From the NCBI GenBank assembly GCA_930367215.1, contig OV884059.1, positions 34,029,882 to 34,093,881 on the forward strand: a DNA stretch of 64,000 nt. The letters run 5' to 3'. The first letter of the stretch is position 1, and every line of letters begins with the position of its first letter. The notes below the pieces were generated by a model. The model searched no databases and was not told where the DNA came from. It saw only the letters and a list, made by a program, of their open reading frames with translations. The stretch comes from Pollenia angustigena. Taxonomy: Eukaryota > Arthropoda > Insecta > Diptera > Polleniidae. Shown here one piece after another: positions 1 to 11,443 of the stretch. Made by a program: the position numbers and the translations under genes.

Positions 1-144
1 CATTTTTTTCTAAAAACCCCTTTTTGCTGCCACTTTTTTGTAAATAACCCCTTTTTTGGTATTTCTTTTTGTTCCCTTCACCACAGGTGGTGAAAAGGGT
101 ATATATAAGTTTGTCATTCCGTTTTTAATTTCTATAATATTGAT

Positions 145-996
145 CATGGTGAAATTACTAAAAGGTGGCCTCGGTAATACAACAAACATAATAATACAAC
201 ATTTACAGGCAATTTGTTTTTGTTTCATGTGTATACTCAACGTCAAAAAAGCTGATACAAAGTAAACAAATAAATATTAAAAAACAAATTATAAAAATTT
301 TCAAATTGTAAAAAAAATTAAAATTTTTGTAAAACCATTAAAAAAAAAGCAAATATTACATTATTATCTTTGCCCGTATTTCATGATTTGTGTCGCTGTA
401 GTTTGAATAGATGACTGTCAAGAAAAGATTTTTTAAATATCAAATTTTCAATAAAAAAATGCAATTACATGCTTAAAATGCATAGCCTAAGCCCAAGAAG
501 CTCTACATATACTACGTGGATTTATTTTATTATTTATGCCCAACGTTTGCTGGAAATAGAGAATATTTCAAGTTAAAAGTTCCAGCTGTATATTAAATGG
601 AAAACAAAATCGTGGCCCTGATTTATTTCTTATTTCATTAAAATAAAATGCATAGTCCGGGCATAAGAAGCTTAATGTAAACATCGTGGATTTCTCTACC
701 CTGTTTATGTCCTATCTAAGCTACAAATAGAGAGTAAATCACGCATTTTTGTTTTTTATATTGTATAAAATCTTGAAAACAATATTTTTTTATTTTAAAA
801 CACAAATATTTTTAAATAAAATTGAAAAAACAGAAAAATTCATAACGAAAATTTCAATACACTTTGACAAATAAATAAAACTATGGCATGTAAATTACAA
901 AACCACAACACACTTGACCAGATCGATACATAAACAAATACAAGCAAACAACGAACAGCTGGCTTACCGAGGCCACCTTTTAGTAATTTCACCATG
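145..996. mobile_element. P-element-like non-autonomous transposon (MITE)
   Basis: Perfect 33-bp terminal inverted repeats lie at 145-177 and 964-996, beginning CATGGTGAAATTACTAAAAG and continuing GTGGCCTCGG. The flanks carry a perfect 8-bp target duplication, ATATTGAT, at 137-144 and 997-1004, inside repeat A. From knowledge of the family, the Drosophila P element has 31-bp ends of the form CATGATGAAATAACATAAGG followed by GTGG, and makes 8-bp duplications. Both features match here. The interior is AT-rich, has no transposase ORF, and carries a roughly 95-bp imperfect direct duplication (about 475-570 and 647-740; both units contain AAATGCATAG and a GTGGATTT block). It is therefore a non-autonomous P-superfamily element. 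Confidence 0.85.
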
Positions 997-1550
997 ATAT
1001 TGATGTTAGACCCTATAAAGTATATATATTCTGGGTCCTTATGAGGAGCGAAGTTGAATTAACGATGTCCGTCTGTCCGTTGAAATTTATTTTCCGAAGA
1101 CCCCATATATGATGGGGGCCAGGTTATTATACATTTATGTCACATATGGAATTGTTTGCTATTGAAATTCAGCAAGATCGGTCCACAAATGGCTAAGATA
1201 TGAGTAAAAAACCACGACTGATTAAAATTTTTTCCTTTAAAGGTCCAATTAGACGTGACATTATCATACCAACACTGTTTTACCAAAACGACATAAACAT
1301 ACCATACAAACCAATTAAATTTTGGTTTGTACGCTCATACAGTGGCTATGGTAATACAGTGTTGGTAAAGTGTTTTTTTTGTGGTTTTTTTATACCCTTC
1401 ACTACAAGTGGTGGATTTTATTTGTAATGTGTTTAATTTTTCGCATACACATACCCATTAATGCATGTATATGATGTGCCGCTCAAATAAAGAAACAAAC
1501 TCATAGACTCAATATATTTCAATTTAACACTTCTTCAGTAAAAGTATTCG

Positions 1551-1619
1551 TAGCCGAGTTGTAAAGATCTCTCCTGAGACTGATGATATTACCAGTTCGA
1601 ATCCCAAAAAGCTTTTTTT
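1551..1619 (+). other. tRNA-like Pol III A/B boxes with T-run
   Basis: TAGCCGAGTTG (1551-1561) resembles an A box and AGTTCGAATCC (1594-1604) resembles a B box. A run of seven T (about 1613-1619) follows, as in a Pol III terminator. I could not fold a complete cloverleaf because the acceptor stem does not pair convincingly. It may be a decayed tRNA or a tRNA-derived SINE head inside repeat A. It is not called as a functional tRNA. Confidence 0.35.
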
Positions 1620-1910
1620 ATTTGTTTTATTTTTATTTTTTTAATGTTCTAAAATCGATTTTAAGATTATAAAACGAATTTCAAATATAAAATTTGGCAA
1701 AAGAGGAAACGGGCTTAGGAACATATATAAATTTTTTGTTTTTTTATATTCTTCGGCATGACGAAATGAAAAGTTGGTGTGGCTCAATTAATATTTATTT
1801 ATACCTATATAAAGAATGTTATTTATGTATATAACTTTTTGTTCTTATCTCATCATGGTTAAGAGTATATAAGATTCGGCATAGCCGTATATAGCACCCT
1901 TACTTGTTTT

Positions 1911-2415
1911 TAATATCCAACGGTAACAATGTACACAAATACAAAAACTAAAAAAAATATAGCAAAGTCATCACCAATGGTGGAATAATACAGGAGGCAG
2001 CACTACGCCTGATGACGATTTTTTGCTCTTGCATTGTTTGTCCAATTTACAAGAAGTCCACCTTTTGTGCTGTGATAAGTGTAATTTATTAAAGGTTTTG
2101 AAAATTTTATATTAAAATAGATAAGACATTGATTATAATTAGATAAAAATCGCTAAAAATTTATTCATTTCATCATGTTCAGCGGCACGCTTTAATTTTT
2201 GTTTAAAATATTTTTTGACGTAAGCTGGGATCTAAGCGATTCCACCTGCTTATTCTACCATGCATACACCCATGCTCATTTAAGTTCTTCGTTGTCTCAT
2301 CGAGTAGACAATGACTACCTGAATCAGAATTGTCAGACTTTTTGAGCTCCATCGCCAAACCGGATGTCAGAAATCACCAAACGTCAATTTTGTTTAGTTT
2401 TTGTAACAGTTTTTT
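1911..2415. other. Unassigned AT-rich spacer
   Basis: Sequence between two repeat A copies. No open frame of note, no inverted-repeat pair and no recognised repeat was seen. Confidence 0.4.
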
Positions 2416-4130
2416 TTTATACCATTCACCGAAGGTAAGATGGTATATATAACTTTGTCATTCCGTTTGTATGTTCCACAATATTTATCCTACACCCTAT
2501 AAAGTATATATATTCTGGGTCCTTATGAAAAGCGAAGTTAAAATCCGGTTGTCCGTCTGTCCGTGTGTATGTTGAAATGGGTTTTCCACGGTCACATATT
2601 CTCCGTTTAAGTTTGCTATTGAAATTCAGCCAGATCGGTCAAAAAATGATGGAGATATGACCAAAAAACCACGACTGCCTCTGATTTTGCCCAAAAATCC
2701 CTTGGTGTTGTTGTATTTTTTTATTTCTGTATATCTTGAGAACGGCAAGAACCAAATATTAAGATTATGCATATACAGCATCCCACAAAATGTGGGCGGG
2801 ATTGGAGAAGTACCTCCCGTACAAAAAATATAAAAATTGTAGAAAAACCAGCATTTTTGTACTGTCACGTGACCTATGATTACGCCTTATATATAAAAAG
2901 ATCGGAAATTTTTAGTAGAAAATATTTTCTGAAAAACTCGGGAAAATCGGTTAAGATACGAAAAAGTTATGACCAAAATATTAATTTTTTTTTTAAAAAT
3001 ACCCGTTGTCGGGAACCATAATTCTTCCCGAGTCCAAGTTTTATAACCAATATAATTGGCAAATTTCATCTTTAACACGTCGGTATTTAAATCTGTAAAA
3101 TCGGTTAAGAAATAGCTGAGTTATGACCAAAATACTGCAATCCCAAAAATTACTCTTTTTTTTATTATAATTAAGTTTGTTTTTTTTATAATAAATTTTG
3201 TTTAAATATATGTACATATATGTAAGTAAATATACAAATATTCCTATAACCCAATTTAATGTAATATTTTTCCTATGCACGTTGGTATATTAATCTGCCA
3301 AATCGGTTAAAAATGGTTAAGTTATGAGCAAAATACTCAAAAAAGCACTAAAAAACATAACAATTTGTATTATAAAAACTACATACATATAAAACATATA
3401 AAAACTACATACGTTTTAGATATCAAAATATCGGAAATCTTTAGAACATATTTGCTTAAAAACTCGGAAAATCGGTAGAAAAAAGTTATGTCAAATATAT
3501 AGTTTTTTTTAAATACCTATTTTCGGGAACCATAGAACTTCCCGACTCCAAGTTTTATCACCAAAGTAAATGGTAACTTTATACTTTAAGATGTCTGTCA
3601 AATCGGTTACAAAATGGCCGAGTTGACAAATACTGAAATTCGATCAAAACTAAACTTGCTATATATTAACTAAACTTTTAATATATTTAATAGCACGCAA
3701 ACATGTGCAACTAATTAAATTAAACTAAACGTTATGTATTATATAATATACATGTATAAATACATCTATTTAGATATCCAAATATATCGAGCCCTAACAG
3801 CGAAAATAACGTAAGCGACATGATTTTCAATTTTCGCTTTTTTTAATAAATGACTTTATTGGCAACACTTGCATCATCTCCTAAAATATCATGGTCACAT
3901 AATGTACCGTTACGATTTTATAGCAAAAACAATTGTAGTGTAAGCGACAAATTTCATACAAAATTAATATGAAATAAAACAAAAAAGCTCTCTCCTGTAA
4001 AATTTGATTTATGGCGCTTACATTACATTATTTTCGCTGTTAGGGGTCGATATAAACTTCGGTTCTTTCCAAACCATGGTGAAGGGTATATAAGATTCGG
4101 CATAGCCGAATATAGCACTCTTACTTGTTT
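2416..4130 (+). repeat. Dispersed repeat A, copy 2
   Basis: It starts at TATACCATTCACCGAAGGTA and contains the CCCTATAAAGTATATATATT block near 2495. It ends with GGTGAAGGGTATATAAGATT and a CATAGCCGAATATAG block near 4080-4130. Internal modules repeat imperfectly: AAATCGGTTAAG-type phrases recur near 2943, 3098, 3302 and 3470. A module around 2768-2950 (CATCCCACAAAATGTGGGCG) recurs at about 30040-30220 and 30246-30400. A separate MITE (3786-4051) lies inside the 3' part. Confidence 0.75.
3786..4051. mobile_element. MITE with CCCTAACAGCG ends, copy 1
   Basis: The ends pair as ATCGAGCCCTAACAGCGAAA and its near complement (TTCGCTGTTAGGGGTCGAT). A second, almost identical copy in the same orientation lies at 43971-44231. 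The flanking ATCGA/TCGAT may be part of the inverted repeat or of the duplication, so target-site length is unresolved. There is no coding potential. Confidence 0.7.
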
Positions 4131-4522
4131 AATTTAAATTCGCCAAAAAAAAAAACTGAGAAAAAATTCAAAAAGGTCCCGAAAGTAAATTTTGTTTAGT
4201 TTCTGTTATTTTTTTTTAAAACATAAAATGGAGAAAATTAATGATTTTTGCAGTTCTCTGGAATGGAGCTATGTATGTTAATGTTCACAAACAAGGATAA
4301 TTAATTCATTGTTATTCACTTTTTGTTTTAGTTTTATTTCAACTTTTCTTTTTTTTGTGCCATTTTTTTACAATTTGTATTCTTTTTTGGTCGTTACAGA
4401 ATTTACTATTGATAATGCAGTTTAACCCTGCAGCCAAACATTCAATAAATCAATTTCAAGTGTTTCACACAAACTGCTTGTCAGAACTCGCTTAAATTGA
4501 CACAGGCTGCATACAAATAGAT
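4131..4522. other. Spacer with MITE fragment at LINE insertion point
   Basis: AT-rich and without a gene. The segment at about 4476-4515 (CTGCTTGTCAGAAC, TAAATTGACA, GGCTGCAT) resembles 19950-20010 (CTGCTTGTCAACAC, TAAATTGAAA, GGCTGCAT). The LINE to the right may therefore have landed in or beside a relic of that sequence. I could not find a clean LINE target duplication. Confidence 0.4.
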
Positions 4523-4630
4523 GGTTAGGTTAGGTTAGAGTGGCCGGTCACATAGACCCCGCATAGACCAAATAGGTCCCTAGCGTTACCACATTGTACG
4601 ATAACCCGCAGAAGAAAGTCAGTAAAGAGG

Positions 4631-7600
4631 TCAGTCAGATGTGATGGCACCCAGAGTACCCCACACTCTCTTGACGAATGCCAGGAGTCTCATTAACCCA
4701 ATTCCAGAAATTTCCCCGAGATCTTGGAGATAATGATCCCCCAGACAGTTCGCCCTGGAGCGCACGAGTGCCGGACAGTAGCATAGCAAGTACTCTACCG
4801 TCTCCTTTTCCCCTGGTACCCCACAAAATCTACAATTGTCACTATTCAACCGTCCCGCCCTACGTGTGTATACCGCAGTCCAACAATGACCCGTCATAAA
4901 ACCTATCAGAAGTCTACAGACCCTTCTCGATAGCGACAGAAGAATTCTCGTCGACTCCGGATCGTAGGATCCCCACATTATCTTGGAAACCCTGCACGTT
5001 CTTGTGTTTTCCGTATCTCTCCTTATATTCTAAATTGGAGCCGGGATGGCCATCATCCTATCGTGTGGTAAATGGGCCCCCCGTTTCGCCAGTTCGTCCA
5101 CCTCTTCGTTGCCCTCTATGCTCTGGTGACCGCGAACCCAGTAGATATGCATCTCCTATTGACACAGAGTCTATCTATCGAGTCCCTACACTCCTGGACG
5201 ACAGAGGAGTATGAGTATTCAGCGGTTATAGCCCTGATCGCCGCCTGACTATCAATGAAAGAGTTTACGTGCGAGTTCTCAGTACTGGAAACATGTGCCA
5301 AATCAGCAGCCATTTTGGCTGCAAAAACCTCCGCCTGGAAAACGCTGCAGTAATCGGGAAGCTTATACGATTCCCGAATACCCAGTTCTCGGTAGTACAC
5401 TGCAGCTCCAACTCCATCCTCAATTTTTGAACCATCAGTGTAGAATCTGAAGGTGCCCTAGCCAGATCGGAGTCCTGCCAACCAACCGTCCTCCTCTAGG
5501 GTAACTCGCGGTTTCCTTCCAAGTGTCAGTCTCGGAATGGTGTAGTCACTGCTACAATCTATTCCCCTTATAATCCTACCGTGACCATAGAGTCCGTATG
5601 CAAATTGTCCCGTCGCCTTTAAGCGGATCGCAGACTTCCTTGCAGTTCCTTCTGCCACTAGATGAATCGGTTGCAAGTCCAGGATCACATCCAGTGCCAC
5701 AGTCGGTGTACTACGCAAAGCACCGGTGATACTAAGTTCGGCGAGTCTCTGTACGCCCGTTAGCATATTCCGGTACGATATCTTCTCCAAGGCCGTCCAC
5801 CACACAAGTATCCCGTAGAGTAGGATTGGTCTCGCTACCGCTGTGTAGACCCAATGTGTAAGAGCAGGGGTTAGACCCCACGTTTTGCCTAGCATTCCCT
5901 TACATGCGTAGAGCGCAATCGTTGCCTTTTTCACCCTCTCCTCCACATTCAATCTCCACGACAGTTTGCTGTCCAGTATTACTACCAGATACTTTGTGTG
6001 GTGTTTAAGTTCCAGGATAGTACCCCCTAGTTTAGGTCTCCTCCATGGACCAACCTATTCGTAAATAGTACTAGGTCCATCTTCTCGGGATTAACTCCCA
6101 GTCCTACTCCGGCTGCCCACTGGTTGATTATAGCCAGTGTAGCCTCCATTACAGAACTAATAGTATTCAGATCCTTGCCAGTAACTATCACCGCCACATC
6201 ATCTGCGTATGCGGTCATCTTTGCTGCCCCGTCCCGAAGTCTATGGAGAAGTTCGTTGACGACAAGCGTCCATAGCATCGGTGAGAGCACCCCTCCCTGG
6301 GGGTTCCCCGGTGTGCCTTCCTTGTTATCCTGGAGTTGCCCCACGCCGCAGACATAGTTCTACACCGTAGCAGGTTACCAATCCAGTTTTTAGCATGCGA
6401 ATCGGCCCCAGTGCGAGACAAGCTGGCCAAAATTGCCTCTGTGGACACATTATTGAATGCTCCCGCGATGTCCAGGAACACACCCATAGCAAAGTCCTTA
6501 TAGCTCAGGGTCTTCTCAATCAGCGAGACAACTGAATGAAGTGCCGTCTCAGTTGATTTACCCTTCGTGTACGCATGTTGATTAACAGAGAGAATGGTCG
6601 GCCCCATGTTACCCTTGACATGATAGTCCAAAATTCTCTCCAACGTTTTCAGCAGGAAGGATCTTATAGGTCTAAGCTCTTTTGGGTACATATGATTGCT
6701 CCTGCCCGATTTCGGCAGAAATACAATCTCAGATATCCTCCAAGACTTAGGTACATAGTTTATCCTCAGACATCCTTTAAAATTTTCCAACAGCCATGGT
6801 ACTATCCGTTGTCTACCCCGCTGTAATTGCGCCGGGATAGTTCCATCAAGACCAGGCGACTTATATGGCTGGAACGAATCGATTGCCCATTCCACCCCCT
6901 CATAGGTGATAATTCCGTTATCACCATCTGCTATAACAGAAGTTTCATCAGTTGGAATAGGAGCCTCAGAGTAGCCCGGAAAGTGTGTATCAACAAGCAC
7001 CTCCAACGTTTCCGCGCTGCTCCCTGTCCATTCTCCGTTTTCCCTACAAACCGTACATGGCATTACCGGACTGCCGCCTAGCATCCTCCGCGATCTTGCC
7101 GTTTCGGTTGTCTTCTCTATATTATCGCAGAAACTTTTCCACGAAGCTCGTTTAGCCCTTCGCACGTCGCGCTTATACACCCTAAGAGCGTCCTTATACT
7201 CCCCCCAGCATTCAGACCGGTCGACAATTTTCGCCAGTTTGAATAGCTCACGAAGCTCGCGCCTTCCATAGTCCAGCTGACCATTCCTCCAAGGTGGTCT
7301 GGACTTTCGCCTAGCTCGTGTCGGGGGACACGACTTCTCATAGGATCTAGTAACGCCCGATACCAATGTGACTATAGCAGAACCTATGTCCCCTGAACTA
7401 ACCAATGTTCCCGAGTGACCTAGGTCCCTATTCAAAAGTGAAGAGTATTTGGCCCAGTCCGTATTTCTTGGGTTCCTAAACACTGTTTCGTTAGGTATAG
7501 TGTAATTTAACAAAAATGATATATAGGAGTGTTCAGAGAAGGATGGCTGCGTAAGCACCTTCCAATCATCTATCACTGTTTTATAATCAGTATAAAGCGT

Positions 7601-8113
7601 CATATCAAGCACATTTTCCGAAGTGGGGCCCTTATACGTAGGGACCTCACCTCTATTCGCAATTTGTATATTATTCTGTAATATAAAAGCAGTTAAATCC
7701 TCACCTCTACTGTTGATATCCTTACTGCCCCATATTGTGTGATGAGCGTTAGCATCTGTACGCACTACCAGGTTTTGTCTCCTTCTACAAGCTTCTTCGA
7801 CTAGTCTGTGGAGTTCTACTGGTGGGGAATCCCTATCGTGCGGCATATAGGATGATGCAAGGTGTATAATATCATCTCTGCCATCTTCCAAGGCCACAAC
7901 CGTGAGATCGTCAGTGCTGTAATTATAGAGAATATTTGAGAAGAACGTGTTATAATTACGTGACTTCAATCCAGATACCCGATTTTCTGTGGAGATCCAC
8001 GGTTCCTGGATTAGAGCTACGTCGTAGCGACCCTCCTCTAACGTGAGGAGGAGTTCGACCGAAGTCATCTTACTGTGTTGGAGGTTGACTTGCAGGAGCT
8101 TTAGCGTCATCAA
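4631..8113 (-). pseudogene. LINE ORF2: endonuclease-RT-RNase H polyprotein, frameshifted
   Basis: The start at 8113 (MMTLKLLQVNLQHSK) is typical of LINE endonuclease domains. Endonuclease motifs follow: QEPW, TDANAHHTIWGS and SEHSYISF. The reverse transcriptase shows LDIAGAFNNV, then GTPGNPQGGVLSPMLWTL and the catalytic YADD (about 6200). RNase H begins at YTDGSKIEDGVGAAVYY (about 5430) and continues through DSQAAIRAI to RGHQSIEGNEEVDELAKRGA (about 5090-5150). A C-terminal CRFCGVPGEKETVEYLLCYC motif lies near 4800. The frame is broken at least near 6340, 6030, 5455 and 5115, so no complete polyprotein is encoded. In an intact relative this enzyme would nick target DNA and prime cDNA synthesis there. 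The ORF2 start overlaps the end of ORF1 by about 44 nt. Confidence 0.9.
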
Positions 8114-9229
8114 CTAAGATCACCCGCTCGGGGTCGGCTCCATCCTCCTTGACCGTCTCACCCAAACTCAGTCCAGAAGTGGCCGCAGTGGCAGCCGCCA
8201 GATCACGCTCCACTTCATCGACCTCTAATGTGTTATGATTAGAGTCTTGTGGATGTCGTTTCTTCAATCGGAGAAACACACTACCAACTCCCCAAGACAT
8301 TTTTCCATACCGAGGATACAAAAGGTCTTCAGCCTCCTTTGTAATCTGGAGTATGTAGTTCTGCCCGTCTTTGCAGCCCTTTTGTACATGCACAATCCTC
8401 TACTCTTTGGTGGGAATGTCCGGATTCTGATTTTGTAGGAGACGAAGAGCGCGGAAAATTCACCTTCGCCTTCGGAACAGCAGGAATATCCGATCGATCC
8501 ACAATCTTGAGTTGTGCATCCGACCACAGGCCCTTGAGTTTCTAAATAACTCCTTTGAGCCATTCCAGCGTCTTTTCGTCCTTACAGCTGATGAGCTTTA
8601 CTTCGTTGAACCATCCAGCCCCATCAAAGGAGGGCAGCGGTCTTCCAGGTTCGGCTTCCATCTTAGCGACGTTTTCGTTGAAAATCTTCAACTCTACAAT
8701 CATCCACCGCTCTGTGGCCATTTGACCAAAAGAGTTGCTCATGTCTAGAAGTGCCACGCTCCGAGGACGTTTAGCCACTTCACTGACTCTTGCAGCCTTT
8801 GGCAAAGTTTCAGTGGCAGCTTTCGATGTCGAGGGTCTGACCTCATCGGGGGTTTTCCTGGGTTTCTTTGTCTCCTTAGGATTTGCGGCAGATGGAGACT
8901 CATCAACTGACCGCTGCCTTTTACCCTGCATGCTCTTAATCACAGTCTCTTCAATGCAATTGTAGAAACCGTGATTTTTGGCAGCGCTCTTTCTCATCCT
9001 TGGAAAGATTGGATTGGGAGCCAAGCCAATGCTGTATCCGGACCGCAGCTTTATATTCTGATAGAGCTCTAAGCCCTTCCTTGCTTCTCCTGTTCCTGTT
9101 CCTATTTGTAGAATGGGCTCCCTGAGATGTGCTAGGCGAGTTTAGCAGCTCATGTTCCTCTTTAGAGGTAATTGTTTTGACGCTATCGCGATCCGAATCT
9201 GAATCGACACCGGCATCCGTACGTGTCAT
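8070..9229 (-). pseudogene. LINE ORF1 (DUF4780-type RNA-binding protein), frameshifted
   Basis: The proposed start at 9229 gives an acidic and serine-rich N-terminus (MTRTDAGVDSDSDRD). A basic, low-complexity linker follows (KRQRSVDESPSAANPKE). A domain around 8560-8700 reads WMIVELKIFNENVAKM and AGWFNEVKLISCKDEKTLEW, which resembles the DUF4780 region of insect LINE ORF1 proteins. The last part (ILQITKEAEDLLYPRYGKMS, then GVGSVFLRLKK) is in another frame and ends at 8070. At least two frameshifts are needed, near 9010 and 8550. ORF1 proteins of this group bind element RNA, so that role is inferred by family. Confidence 0.75.
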
Positions 9230-9483
9230 ATCAACTTTTTGGCATCTTTGATACTTCCACCGTAAAGCGCCTTAACCACGGCAGAGAATGTGTGACCGCT
9301 GGCGACACGTATAGAAGATAATGGTTCTCCACCGTGCCCGCCGGTGGTCGCAGTCACTGCTAACACCGACGTTTTTATCTTCTTCCATTTCATATCGTTC
9401 ATTGTTTGCATTTTATACATACTGCCATGTTCACGATAACGCCAATCCACTGGATAACAGACGCGCACCAGGAAGCCGCCCAA
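9226..9483 (-). CDS. Possible upstream ORF in LINE leader, 85 codons
   Basis: An open frame in the LINE leader (MGGFLVRVCYPVDWRYREHG at the start) whose TGA stop overlaps the proposed ORF1 ATG as ATGA (9226-9229). No family is recognised. The overlap would suit termination-reinitiation, but length alone does not prove translation. It could be chance openness of a GC-richer leader. Confidence 0.3.
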   Translation of the reverse strand: MGGFLVRVCYPVDWRYREHGSMYKMQTMNDMKWKKIKTSVLAVTATTGGHGGEPLSSIRVASGHTFSAVVKALYGGSIKDAKKLI

Positions 9484-9570
9484 TATGGGAACAGACGCAC
9501 CCGGGTTTTAGAGAAGAATCGTGAAGTCATCACCGACCCGCAAGCCGCCCAATGTGGGAAACAGACGCCC
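9475..9570 (-). repeat. Tandem leader repeats of the LINE
   Basis: GCCGCCCAATATGGGAACAG (9475) and GCCGCCCAATGTGGGAAACA (9544) are about 69 bp apart. Short tandem units in the 5' leader are known in several LINE groups, where they can carry promoter activity. That role is only inferred here. Confidence 0.55.
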
Positions 9571-10285
9571 GGACCGAATTAAACCCCACGATTACCTCCT
9601 ACCTATGATCAAAACCCATCACAGTAAGGTGACAATAGGCATTACATTGTGACACTATGCTCAAAGCCCTGATCTCAGCCGTGTACCAACTGGAACCCGT
9701 TTCCAGCCAGCACCCCCGTGGAGGGTTCAGTAGAAGGATTTTACGTGCCGGCCCGGTCAATGGTCAATTTCATTTAAAAAATGCCACCGACCCAAAATGG
9801 TAAATTTTATCAATTTATTTTGTAAAAAATATTTTTAAAAACATATTAATTTTTTTTTTGGAAATATTTTTGAAAGGATTAAACATAAAATTGTAAATAA
9901 ATGGAAATATCAACTTACACACAAAAAAATAGTTTAGGTAATTTTACCAAGGTGTGCATAGGCAATTTATTTTTATATATAAAGAAAAAACTAAGTTTTA
10001 TTGTCTTAAATAATTGGTAATTTATACAATAAGTATTGCCTAAAATTTTTGTCAATATTACTAATTGGGTTAGGTATTTTCTTCGAATTTTTTTATAATA
10101 TGTATGTATGTCTGTTTATTTTATTTTTCAATTGTGAAAAAAACATTTAAATATAAATTTGAATTTAGAATTTTTAAATATAAATTAAAAACTGTTCAAT
10201 AAAGGATAAAAATACAACGTAGGTAAGTGAGAATTATTAACATAAGATAAAGAACTCCGCTGAACTTTTTAAAAACAAGACAGAA

Positions 10286-10546
10286 TATCTGTGGTTCTCA
10301 TAGGCAACCGCGTATGTCTATTTTTTCGATTTTGAATTGTTGATGCCATATTGCTAAATTTAAAGCGCTCTTTATATTTTTTTTTAAATTATTAAAAACA
10401 GCTAGACCCATTACGATGTTTTAACTCAATTACAAATTCAAAAGGTGCATTATCTAACCCATAGTTTGCTCTAGAATGGTTTTTTTGGCTCTCATGAAAA
10501 AAATTTTTTTTTAGACATACGCTGTTGCCCATGAAAACCACAGATA
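10286..10546. mobile_element. MITE with TATCTGTGGTT ends
   Basis: About 36-bp inverted repeats with three mismatches: TATCTGTGGTTCTCATAGGC at the left and the complement of TATCTGTGGTTTTCATGGGC at the right, continuing to GCGTATGTCTA. The length is about 261 bp and it is non-coding. The duplication is not resolvable. Confidence 0.7.
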
Positions 10547-11064
10547 TATTAACAATAAAACCAATAATTATTTATAACCTTTATTCAAGATTATTAAATT
10601 GGACGACACGATGCTTGATCAATATGGATTTTATAGACGAGATTAGTTTTAATCCTTTGACCTCAAATGAGCACTAAAAACCGCCCGGAACTTTAAGCAG
10701 CCTCAAAACAAATTTGTCAATGTCACTCAAATTTTTTTTTATTGGTACAGATATGAATTGATAAATAAAATACATATAATGAAATTAAAAAGGTCAAAAA
10801 AGTATAAAGAGTTTTTTTTAAATGCTTTTTTATTAAAAAAAAAGTAGTAAATTTACCTGAAACCTATGTTCTGGTACAAAATTTAACTTAGATAACTTTT
10901 CTAAAATAAAAATATAAACTAACTTTGCTATCATTGGTAAATTTTCAAAGTTACTTTGAAATTTTAACAAAATTATTAGATACTTTTTCGAACATAGAAA
11001 TTACCTAAGTTAAACGTTTTATTACCTAAGAAACTTAGATACTGCCATGTTACCTTTGCGCTTA

Positions 11065-11443
11065 AGGTGCTATCAGACGGGATGTATTTTACATATGTAC
11101 TGTCACTTTTCTTTCCCATATGTAATTCCGTATGTATGTCAAAATTTCCATTTTACATACGATTCATAATTTTTGCTATCACACCTGCTTATGTTTTTCC
11201 TTATGACATAACCTATAAATGTAAACAAAAGCTGACTTTTGTTTACGTTTCAAAACAAACCAGCTGTTTTGTTTATGTTTGCCACAGGAAAATAGAGCGT
11301 GTTCTAATCGAAAAATTTACATATGTATTTCCACATGTATTTTACACATGCAAAGTTTCATATGTATCACACGATGTGTGCAACTTTTATAGATGGAAAA
11401 TTTGATAGTACATATGTAAAATACATCCCGTCTGATAGCACCT
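11065..11443. mobile_element. MITE, perfect 37-bp ends, TTA duplication
   Basis: Perfect inverted ends begin AGGTGCTATCAGACGGGATG and continue TATTTTACATATGTACT. TTA lies on both sides (11062-11064, 11444-11446). The interior is AT-rich with repeated ACATATGTA motifs. The open frame across it is a by-product of composition, not a gene. Confidence 0.85.

Larger units (their letters stand above)
75..1910 (+). repeat. Dispersed repeat A, copy 1 (interrupted)
   Basis: The left end reads CCCTTCACCACAGGTGGTG followed by AGGGTATATATAAG. The right end (about 1858-1910) reads AGTATATAAGATTCGGCATA then a block ending CACCCTTACTTG. The module CCCTATAAAGTATATATATT plus CTGGGTCCTTATGA lies near 1010-1045. 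The same left, middle and right blocks recur at 2416-4130 and 30672-30920, so this is one repeat family. I have seen this type of repeat in higher-fly genomes, but its class is unknown to me. A P-like MITE interrupts it at 145-996. A second head-like block occurs near 1390, so the copy may be a composite. Confidence 0.75.
4523..9763 (-). mobile_element. LOA-clade non-LTR retrotransposon (LINE), decayed
   Basis: On the minus strand the order is 5'UTR with short tandem repeats, a small upstream ORF, ORF1 (DUF4780-like), ORF2 (AP-endonuclease, reverse transcriptase, RNase H, C-terminal Cys motif) and a 3' tail of CTAAC repeats (GGTTAGGTTAGGTTAG on the plus strand at 4523-4540). This order plus RNase H fits the I superfamily, most like the LOA/Bilbo/Baggins group. 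The base composition is clearly GC-richer than the flanks. Several frameshifts mean it is inactive. The 5' boundary near 9763 is approximate and no target duplication was identified. Confidence 0.85.

Noticed and set aside
4523..4545. TTAGG-type telomere repeat
   Set aside because: Only three units, located exactly at the 3' end of a LINE, and flies lack TTAGG telomeres.
9024..9040. Separate gene starting MAPNPIFPRM on the minus strand
   Set aside because: It is the continuation of LINE ORF1 after a frameshift, not an independent gene.
11067..11405. 112-codon frame between MITE ends
   Set aside because: It starts inside the inverted terminal repeat and consists of repetitive ACATATGTA-derived residues, so it is a shadow of the MITE.
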